From assembly GCF_004103735.1 (NCBI RefSeq), contig NZ_CP035281.1:806001-870000 (forward strand): a stretch of DNA of 64,000 nt, read 5' to 3'. Below the pieces are notes generated by a model. That model searched no databases, was not told where the DNA came from, and saw nothing but the letters and a program-made list of their open reading frames with translations. The position numbers and the translations under genes are program-made. Shown here piece by piece: positions 27,489-36,600 of this stretch (position 1 is the stretch's first letter; each line of letters opens with the position of its first letter). The DNA comes from Aminipila luticellarii (GTDB taxonomy: Bacteria; Bacillota; Clostridia; Peptostreptococcales; Anaerovoracaceae).

Positions 27489-27562
27489 CAGCAAACTCTT
27501 AAAAGATTTCTATTCCTCAATTAACTATAAATACAAGAAACTACCCTATCGGAGGATACTAA

Positions 27563-30307
27563 GTGAACACAAGCAAACACTTGATTTTGAATAAAGGCAA
27601 GGATATTACACAAAATGTGAAGTTCTGTAAATATAATAAGGAGACACGAAAATATGATGTCACTTTTCAAAGTGGCAAGACCTATACATATGATTATCAT
27701 TCAATCGAATGGGTGAAGGATCCTGAGGTGTTGAGCCCAACCATGGTACATATCTCACATGGAAGCATAGAACTATTTAAAATACAGGAAATCTCCGTAT
27801 TCCACGCATCTGCGACGGATTACTGGCATATTCGTTTCTTTGATGAAAGCGAAAGAACGTATGAACGACAGGAACTAAAAATCGTGAATTCCTGCCTTAG
27901 TGAGAGTGAGGCCCAAGACTGCCTTAGATATCTAAGGCAATTGGCGTCCATAAATGAACTCAAAAGCGATGATGGAGAAATTCTACTGCAGAAGCAGTAT
28001 GAGAAGCTAGACTTTATTGGCGATGACACCACTATGGCACTCTATCTTAATCCAGACAAGCATAAGATTGATACCTATCAAAAGAGTAACCTCATATTCC
28101 CGTTTGGCGGTAATGCCAGTCAGTTCAAAGCGGTTCAAAATGCGCTGAATAATCAGGTTAGTGTAATCCAAGGTCCACCCGGTACCGGCAAGACGCAGAC
28201 AATACTAAACATCAGCGCAAATCTGCTGGTGGATGAGAAAAATGTACAAATAGTTTCCAACAACAATTCTGCTACGGCTAACGTATTGGAAAAACTGGCC
28301 TCACCCAAATACAACATGGGGTTTATCGTGGCACAGTTAGGAAACTCAGGAAACAAAAAAGAATTTATTAAGAACCAGCTAGGGTACTATCCGGATCTCT
28401 GTAGCTGGGAGATGGAAATCGGCAAGCAGGCAGAGCTACGCGAGAAAATCAAAAACCACACAAAAGAATTGGCTAGTACGTTTGCCAAGCAAGAGCGTCT
28501 TGCACAGGTGCAGTTGGAGCAGGATGCATTGCTCTTGGAAATCAAGTATTTTGAACAGTATTGCAGTGATTCTAACCATATTTTTTCAAATATAAAACCT
28601 CGTCGGAGTCTAAAGTCGCAAAAAATTATGCAGCTCTGGCAGGAGTGCTACGAGTTCTCAGAGGGTGACCGTGACGTTTCGTTTTGGTTTAAAATCAAGA
28701 GTCTCTTTGTCTACGGTATCTCAGATTGGAACTTTTATAAGAACAGTCTAACGATAATTATTACGCTTTTGCAGAATTTATTCTATCAGGCGCGACAGCG
28801 GGAATTAACTAATGAACTTTCCGCACTGAAAAAGCATTTAGAAGCCGTTGATGTTAAAGGGAAAATGGAAGAACTCACAGAATGGTCTATGGATTATCTG
28901 CGTGCAAAATTGTTTGAGCGATATGGGAACAAGCAAGAGCGTGTGCTGTTCACAGAAGAAGACTTGTGGAAACGAGCCAGAGATGTGGTCAAAGAATATC
29001 CCATCGTCCTCAGCACTACATTTTCGTCCCGTAGTAGTTTAAAGGGCATCACATATGATTACCTTATAATGGACGAAGCTTCACAAGTAGACGTGGCTAC
29101 CGGTGCGCTGGCGCTTTCATGCGCTAGAAACGCAGTTATTGTTGGGGATTTAAAACAACTTCCAAACGTAGTCAAAGACAATATGAAGAAACAATGCGAT
29201 GCAATTTTTAATTCTTATAAGCTATCTCAAGCTTATTCCTTCTCAGAAAATAGTTTCCTGAAATCTGTGTGCAGCATTCTGTCTGAGGTACCGCAGACTC
29301 TACTGAGAGAGCATTATCGTTGTCATCCAAAGATTATAGGCTTCTGCAACCAGAAATTTTATAATAATGAGCTGATTGTTATGACGGAGGATCATGGTGA
29401 ATCAGATACATTGGCGGTCTTTAAAACGGTGGTCGGAAATCATCGTCGCGATCATACTAATCAACGCCAAATCGATGTAACAATCCAGGAAGCACTACCT
29501 CTGTTAGAAAACGTGAAACCGGAGAATATTGGAATTGTTGCGCCATATAAGGATCAGGTGGCTACGATTGTCAAGCAACTGAACACAGATAAAATTGAAG
29601 TACATACCGTGCATAAGTTTCAAGGACGTGAAAAGGATACAATTGTATTGACCACTGTCGATGATATAGTTACAGATTTTTCCGATGATCCATATCTCTT
29701 GAATGTGGCTGTTTCACGTGCCAAGAACAGGCTATGCCTTGTGGTATCGGGTAATGAGCAGCCAGTCGATAGTAACATCGGGGATTTAATTTCGTACATA
29801 GAATATAACAATTTTCATGTAGTTCAGAGTGAAATCTATTCGGTTTTTGACTTGCTCTATCAACAATATACAGACGCGAGAATTGCTTTTTTGAAAAAAC
29901 ATTTGAGGGTATCTGAATATGATTCAGAAAAAATTATGTATGGCACAATTGTGGACATTCTAAATAGCCACTCAAACCTTTCACTAAACGTTATTTGTCA
30001 TCAACCAATCAATATGCTAATCCATAACCCGAAGAGGCTGAATGATGAAGAGTGTCGTTACGCAATGAATATGGCCACTCATGTAGATTTTCTGATTTAT
30101 AACAGAATCAGTAAAAAGCCTGTCCTTGGAATAGAAGTGGATGGGTTCCACAATCACAAGGATGGGACTCGGCAAAGTGAGCGTGATAAGATGAAAAACC
30201 ATATATTTGAACTTTATAACATTCCTTTATTGCGTTTCCCTACTAACGGAAGTGGAGAAAGGGAAAAAATCGAGCAATTCCTAACTGAGTATGCAAACAA
30301 TAAATAA
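27563..30307 (+). CDS. SF1 (AAA_11/AAA_12) helicase with C-terminal DUF2726-like nuclease domain
   Basis: A 914-aa protein starting at GTG 27563 after GGAGGA. The N-terminal 150 residues have no clear assignment. Helicase motifs follow in order: IQGPPGTGKTQT (about 202-213), MDEASQVD (about 503), VGDLKQLP, LREHYRCHP, APYKDQ, HKFQGREKDTIV and NVAVSRAKNR, the Upf1/Dna2-like SF1 set. A helical insertion lies near 290-420. The C-terminal part (about 770-914) contains LGIEVDGFHNHKDGTRQSERDKMK, with spaced E, D and H residues as in the Vsr-like DUF2726 nuclease fold. Single-gene helicase-nuclease proteins of this kind occur in defence islands. DNA or RNA cleavage is inferred. Confidence 0.78.
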   Translation: MNTSKHLILNKGKDITQNVKFCKYNKETRKYDVTFQSGKTYTYDYHSIEWVKDPEVLSPTMVHISHGSIELFKIQEISVFHASATDYWHIRFFDESERTYERQELKIVNSCLSESEAQDCLRYLRQLASINELKSDDGEILLQKQYEKLDFIGDDTTMALYLNPDKHKIDTYQKSNLIFPFGGNASQFKAVQNALNNQVSVIQGPPGTGKTQTILNISANLLVDEKNVQIVSNNNSATANVLEKLASPKYNMGFIVAQLGNSGNKKEFIKNQLGYYPDLCSWEMEIGKQAELREKIKNHTKELASTFAKQERLAQVQLEQDALLLEIKYFEQYCSDSNHIFSNIKPRRSLKSQKIMQLWQECYEFSEGDRDVSFWFKIKSLFVYGISDWNFYKNSLTIIITLLQNLFYQARQRELTNELSALKKHLEAVDVKGKMEELTEWSMDYLRAKLFERYGNKQERVLFTEEDLWKRARDVVKEYPIVLSTTFSSRSSLKGITYDYLIMDEASQVDVATGALALSCARNAVIVGDLKQLPNVVKDNMKKQCDAIFNSYKLSQAYSFSENSFLKSVCSILSEVPQTLLREHYRCHPKIIGFCNQKFYNNELIVMTEDHGESDTLAVFKTVVGNHRRDHTNQRQIDVTIQEALPLLENVKPENIGIVAPYKDQVATIVKQLNTDKIEVHTVHKFQGREKDTIVLTTVDDIVTDFSDDPYLLNVAVSRAKNRLCLVVSGNEQPVDSNIGDLISYIEYNNFHVVQSEIYSVFDLLYQQYTDARIAFLKKHLRVSEYDSEKIMYGTIVDILNSHSNLSLNVICHQPINMLIHNPKRLNDEECRYAMNMATHVDFLIYNRISKKPVLGIEVDGFHNHKDGTRQSERDKMKNHIFELYNIPLLRFPTNGSGEREKIEQFLTEYANNK

Positions 30308-30474
30308 GATTTAATGTTTATAATGAGAATGAAATATATTAGTAAACTATTATTCTAAGTCTCAATAAATACCTGTTGGAAAACTTAATTTTCTTGTGAA
30401 TACTGACATTGAATCAGTATATGTTTTGACACATACAAAATATAAGACTTCGGCACTAGTAAGGAGGATACGAA

Positions 30475-33400
30475 TTGCGCAATATTAATGAATTAATCGG
30501 AATAATAAAAGGCATAAATTTTGATGGTATTATTAACGAAAAGGAAGTGGTGCGGCTTCAATCCTGGGTTGATAAGAATCGTAACCTTGCATATGAAGTT
30601 CAGCAGGTGGAGCTAATTAAATTAGTGGATGAAGTGTTGGAAGACAGTTTTATCACTGATGAGGAGCGAGATTTGATGCTCCGCTCTTCTGAACGATTTC
30701 TTAAGAAAACCATGGATAATTCCACAAGAATTTATGAACTTAATGGAATTATAGAGGGCATTATTTGTGATGGAGAAGTTAATGAACAAGAAGTGTACCG
30801 TTTAAAAGCTTGGATGGATGCCTATGGTAATTGTATTAAAGGGTACAAATCAAGTGAATCACTCTGCAATATTATAAAAGCTATTTTAGCTGATGGAATT
30901 GTAACAAAGGCAGAACAAGAGCAGTTGCTGCAAATGTTGTCAGTAAAAATAAGTAGTTCTCAATTTGAAACCAAGCTAGAATACTTGCGAAAACTAGTAA
31001 AATCTCGAAATAATATAGGTATTGATTTAATAGATATTCTGGATAATAAAGGTGCAATGGATGAAATACATAGACTTGCAGAAGCACAGCTAAAAAATAC
31101 ATTAAATTCTTATACAGTAAGCTTCGTTAGTGATAGTGAAATTGTATTTATATCCCTAGTTCTAATTGCAATGTTGAAATACGATGGCAATTATTATGAT
31201 AATGTACAGACAACTTATACAACGCTATATCGTTTGTATCCTGAACAGAAGATTGAAGGTCTTATTAGAACCATATTAAATCGATACAGAACAGGCGAAG
31301 AAACAAGAACCAGCAGATCACGTATTATTAATGTGGTTTTAGCTAATGCAATTGTACCAAGTCATTTTCTTACACCATTTTTTGAATTTATATATGATAT
31401 CTATAAGCTTAATTTTGAATATGCATTAGTGGAAGATTTATATGGAGAATTTAAGTTTGTATATGAAGGGCTACAATCTCATATGTTGTCAGATGGAGAT
31501 GATATACAATTAAACGTTACCAAGAAGACGTACAAGCTGATTAGATCAACCAAAAGATTGATTGCAAATGATAGGGATATGGAATCAGCCATCAGGCTAA
31601 GTATGATTATTGTAAGGCTGATAGATAAGAAAATCTGGAATAAGGAAATAAAAATTAATAACCCATATTTGAAGGCAGGATATGAGGGATGGCTTGCAAC
31701 ATTGAAGGCTGATATCTCTGACAAAAAACACGGCAGGATGCTTTCTGATATTCACTCTCGTTGGGAGCCCAAATATCTGTTGAATAATAATGAAATACAT
31801 ATTGTGCCACCAATTCATAAGGTAAAAGCTGAATACAACTATCGTGATATCAAGGTCGTTGTACTGAATGGAAAAAAAGAAATTTATGTAAATGCTGAAC
31901 CTGATATACGAGAAATTATTGGAGGATATCAGATTAGCATTAGCCAAATTAATATTGAAGAACCACTCGGAAGGATATCATATAAACTAATGGCTGGCAA
32001 AGATGTTATTTATGATAGCAAAGATAAACTATATCGAAATGTGATTGTTTTTGATACGAATGGAAATGAAATTCAAAATAATAGTGATTATTCAGGAACA
32101 TCAGTATTTTGCTATAAAAATGAACATAAGAAGCTAAAAGCTTTTTATAATTGCAGCTATTACAAACTAGCATCACAAAATGTAAGATTAGGTTCTGCAT
32201 ATGTAATTGAGGATACAATTTTTAACTTTTCATCATTGATTAAACCAGGCATATTTGGGGAGGAATATTCAAATCATTATCTTGTAGAAGTGAAGTCAGA
32301 AAAAAAGATACTTGTTTATAAGCATGTAAAGTTCCTTGTGTTTGAAAGTGAAAATACATCATTATCTTTTGAAATTGTACTTGACGGAAAATCGTATGGA
32401 CTGAGTAAATTTAATTACACAATTACAGAAAGAGAAGGTGTTAATAAATATGTTGTCGATCTAGAAATTAATGAGTCAGGAATACATTCTATTTGTGTGT
32501 ATCAGTTGGCAAATGGAAAGAAAGTAAAACTATGGTTATTTGATTTTGCTTTAGATAAAGCATTAGAAGTTGATGAACTAAAATTGGATGACGAAAGATA
32601 TATGGTTAGTGTTAAAACTGATATGTGTGCTGCTGTCATTAATGCAGAAATCAATGTGAGTGACTTTTCAGAGGATCTTATAAAAATTGAATGTAATCAA
32701 GGCGAATATATATATTGTATTCCGTTTAATTTTGAAATATATAGGATAGAAGGCTCAAGTTGGAAACCAATGAATCAAGCACTATGGATTGGTGATATTA
32801 CACAGGAAAGTATTTTTAATATCTATGGTACAGAAGTTAATAAACTACAGGTATATGCTAGTACAGGAGAACCTTTAGATGAAGTAATAAAGTTAAAAAG
32901 TAAAGGTGTATATCAACAAGTGCCGATTGGATTTATTATGTCATATAAATCTTCTTATGATTATATTCGTCTAATATTTTTGCTTGATGGTATAGAAAAG
33001 AAGGAGATACTCTGCTATAACCGTTGTATTTTGGATGAGAGTGAAACGGATATTATTTTTGACTCTGTTAATAAGATACTAGATGTTTCAACAAGCTATT
33101 ATGGGCAAGGTCAGGTGTTTTTCTCAATGTACAATACTTTAGGAGAGCAGGTTTATAAGAGTGATATTATTGAAAACGGAAGGACTGAACGTATAGTTGG
33201 ATTAAGGTCCTTCGAGAAGTATAGTATATGTTTTTATGAAAAGGTTAAAGGTATTTCACTTAAAAAAGATCGTCTGATGCAGCAGTATGAAAAAGTCTTC
33301 TATGCATGGGAGGATTTCATAGGTCACTCCTTCAAAATTAGGGAAGTATATTTTGATCAATTTGTCAAAGGCAAATTTTTACGTAGGAACCATTATTTCA

Positions 33401-33681
33401 ACACAACTTATGTAAGATTCATAAGTAAGAAAGATGAAGATTTATATATGGGAGATGTGTTTGTAAAGACCGGTAAAGGAAAGTATTTGCTATATTGCAT
33501 AAATCCTGTATCAATAGAGATATGTAGCGAAGTACTTGATGAGACAATAGAGTTATCTATGACAAAAGATGGCGATGGCTTATTTTTAGATTTTGAGAAA
33601 CATGAAATAAAAAATACCTTGTATGATGACTCTGCGACGGATATTTTTTCTTACATAATTGATATGAATGAGGTGGAGTAG
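30475..33681 (+). CDS. Large TerB-like-repeat protein of the two-gene helicase operon (DruH-like by position)
   Basis: A 1068-aa protein starting at TTG 30475 after AAGGAGG. The first 160 residues are two copies of an about 80-residue repeat with motifs GIIKGINFDGIINEKEV and GIIEGIICDGEVNEQEV, each followed by a second acidic helix pair (TDEERDLM, TKAEQEQLL). These look like TerB or EF-hand-like units. A helical region extends to about 460, and the remaining 600 residues are beta-rich, like repeated beta-sandwich domains. No catalytic motif is visible. It ends 1 bp before the TTG start of a giant helicase, so the two act together. Druantia type III has the same layout of an uncharacterised protein of about 1000 aa (DruH) plus DruE; homology to DruH itself is untested. 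Confidence 0.6.
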   Translation: MRNINELIGIIKGINFDGIINEKEVVRLQSWVDKNRNLAYEVQQVELIKLVDEVLEDSFITDEERDLMLRSSERFLKKTMDNSTRIYELNGIIEGIICDGEVNEQEVYRLKAWMDAYGNCIKGYKSSESLCNIIKAILADGIVTKAEQEQLLQMLSVKISSSQFETKLEYLRKLVKSRNNIGIDLIDILDNKGAMDEIHRLAEAQLKNTLNSYTVSFVSDSEIVFISLVLIAMLKYDGNYYDNVQTTYTTLYRLYPEQKIEGLIRTILNRYRTGEETRTSRSRIINVVLANAIVPSHFLTPFFEFIYDIYKLNFEYALVEDLYGEFKFVYEGLQSHMLSDGDDIQLNVTKKTYKLIRSTKRLIANDRDMESAIRLSMIIVRLIDKKIWNKEIKINNPYLKAGYEGWLATLKADISDKKHGRMLSDIHSRWEPKYLLNNNEIHIVPPIHKVKAEYNYRDIKVVVLNGKKEIYVNAEPDIREIIGGYQISISQINIEEPLGRISYKLMAGKDVIYDSKDKLYRNVIVFDTNGNEIQNNSDYSGTSVFCYKNEHKKLKAFYNCSYYKLASQNVRLGSAYVIEDTIFNFSSLIKPGIFGEEYSNHYLVEVKSEKKILVYKHVKFLVFESENTSLSFEIVLDGKSYGLSKFNYTITEREGVNKYVVDLEINESGIHSICVYQLANGKKVKLWLFDFALDKALEVDELKLDDERYMVSVKTDMCAAVINAEINVSDFSEDLIKIECNQGEYIYCIPFNFEIYRIEGSSWKPMNQALWIGDITQESIFNIYGTEVNKLQVYASTGEPLDEVIKLKSKGVYQQVPIGFIMSYKSSYDYIRLIFLLDGIEKKEILCYNRCILDESETDIIFDSVNKILDVSTSYYGQGQVFFSMYNTLGEQVYKSDIIENGRTERIVGLRSFEKYSICFYEKVKGISLKKDRLMQQYEKVFYAWEDFIGHSFKIREVYFDQFVKGKFLRRNHYFNTTYVRFISKKDEDLYMGDVFVKTGKGKYLLYCINPVSIEICSEVLDETIELSMTKDGDGLFLDFEKHEIKNTLYDDSATDIFSYIIDMNEVE

Positions 33682-33682
33682 A

Positions 33683-36600
33683 TTGCGCAAATTAAATTCG
33701 ATTGAAAGATCAAAATATATAAACGATAGATATAAAGATTATCTGAGGTCTTCCTTCAAATTTGGAAATGGGAAACTGCAGAAACTTTTTGAAGATCGGC
33801 TGAACAGTGAGGTACTGTTCAAAGGTCCATATGTAGATTTAAATCTTCCATTTCAGAGAGGGCATTGCCTCAATGAGCTTATGGATGAGGGAGTGGTTTG
33901 TAAGTCTTTTTCTAAGTTAGGTGATATCAATTTTGAGAGATCCCTGTATTCACATCAGGAAGAGTCAATCCGCAGGATTGGTGCAGGTAGAAGTGCAATT
34001 ATTACCACCGGTACAGGATCAGGAAAAACAGAAAGTTTTCTTTATCCCATTCTAAATGAACTGATGAGTGACATAGAACAAGGAAATAGAGAGGTTGGGA
34101 TTCGAGCAATTTTTTTATATCCAATGAATGCATTGGTAAATGATCAAATTGATCGTGTTAGGAAAATATTAACTCAGTGCCCAGACATTACATATGGATT
34201 CTTTACAGGTGACACGAAAGAATCTGTTGCAAAGAATTATAGGGTAAAGTATGGTGAAGAAAATGATACTTTTATCCCAGACAATGAACTTGTATCCAGA
34301 GAGGAAATAAGGGAGAATCCTCCACATCTTTTATTTACGAACTATTCTATGCTGGAATATTTACTTATCAGGCCAAATGATTATGCAATATTTGAACCAA
34401 ACATATTGAACAATTGGAAATATGTTGTTTTGGACGAAGCCCATTCTTATTATGGATCATTGGGAATAGAGCTTTCTTTATTAATGCGAAGATTGACAGG
34501 TCTGGCTGAAAAGAAACCAAGATTTATACTTACCAGTGCTACATTAGGAGAACAGGGGAAGTCTGAAAAAGAAATTGTGGATTTTGCAAGAAGTCTTACC
34601 TCAGCTACTTTTGAGGTTGAAGATATTATTTTTTCAAAGAGAATTCTACTACAAGCATCAAGCATTCAATATAGGGTTGATGGTACTGATTATTTGCAAA
34701 TAAAAGATAATATCGATAATTTGGATACAGTAAACCAGCTTTGCACGAAGTATTTAAAGATTCCTGTAACAGATATTCGAACCTGCTTATATGAACTTCT
34801 TGCTAGAGATGGAAATGTTTTCAGAATTTATAATTTCTTAAAGAATGAAAGTAAAAATTTTAATGAGATACATAAGGAAGTTGGTGACACTTTGTCAACA
34901 GAGCAACTTATTGTACTTATTGACTTAATTAATCTGGCCGAAAAGAATGGTATTGGATTATTTGATTTAAAATACCACTCTTTTGTTAGGCCACTATCAG
35001 GGGCGTATATAACATTAGGAAATGAACAACGATTAGGTCTTACAAAAACAAATATGATCGAGGGGTTAAAAGCATTTGAAGTTGGTAATTGCAGGTATTG
35101 TAGTTCACCATATATTATTGGAAAAATTCAGCATAATGAAGTGGATCAGCTTGATTATTTGTTCCAAAATAAAGAAATTGATATTTACGAGAACTATGGA
35201 AATAATGAATTTGTAAAATTAGATTATTTCCTCATGGAAAATGCTGTAAACGAGGAGAAAACAGATAAGTCAATTTTAAAAGAATTTACAGTTTGCTCAA
35301 AATGCGGTGCAATTCATCCAGCTGGCAACTTAAATGCAAAAAAATGTGGATGTGGTGATGAATTCAAATTTATTATTTATAGAGTAGTTCAATCCAAGGA
35401 TGATGAAGGTGAAACAGTATTTAATAATATTAACCAGTGCCCATGTTGTGGACATAAAGGACAGTCAGGTGTAGTTAAGAGTCTGAACCTTGGTAAAGAT
35501 GAAGGAACCTCTTTAATTGCACAGATTTTGTTAGAAGCTATTGACGAGGGAGAATTAGAGATAAAACAACCTGGAAAACTGTCTTTGAAAATGAATACTA
35601 AAAAGGAAACTGTAACAAAAAATGCAAAAGTAAAGCAATTCTTATCTTTTTCAGATAGCAGACAGCAGGCAAGTTTTGCAGCAGCCTTTTTGGATTCGAA
35701 TCAGGTAAGACTGCTGCAAAAACGCTTGATATGGGAAATTATTGAAGAACAAAATTATAGAGATATTCCAATTGATGAGCTAGCGGCTTTTTTGACATCA
35801 ATAATTAAAACAAAAGATTTGTTCCCAAATGATTTGACTACACATAAGAATGCCTGGATTGCGCTACTTATAGATTTACTTCGTATTGATGGTGCATATG
35901 ATGGAGAAGGTTTGGGATTATATTATTTTGATCTGGACCTCTCGGATATTATGGACAACATTGATGAAGAAGATGTAGAGGAAGCTTTTGGAAAGTATAA
36001 TATCAATAAAACTGAGTTAGAAACAATTATTCAGGTAGTGTTTGGTGTTTTTAAACTAACACCGGCGATTAACTATGTAAAATCTACTTTGACTCCAGAC
36101 GAAAAAATGGAGTATTTGGAATATAGAAGATTTGACAATTATGTCATGTTTAATAGCCCTAAGGCGATTAAGAATACTAGAAGTTTTTTGCCGGTAAACG
36201 GCAAAGAGAATATGGTTGTGAGATATATAGAACGAGTTTGCGCTTGTGATGATACAGAAGCTAAAGATGTTTTGAATATTATCTTCAATAATTTGGCAGT
36301 GGAAAGTGGTCTGCTGAAGAAACACGATACCAAGGATGCATATCAGATAGATGTTAGTCAGTATTGTATAAAGAATTATAGAAGATCCAAGTATTATCAG
36401 TGTTCAAAGTGTGGACGGTTAACGCCTTATAATGTACATAATGTATGTGTTCAGGACAAGTGTGATGGCAATTTGAGTGAAGTGGATCCTGATGTAGCTT
36501 TTGCAACGAATTATTATAGGGAACAGTATAAACATAAAAAAATTGAAAGTATTGTAGTTAAAGAACATACTGCACAATTAGATAGAAAAACAGCAAAGAA

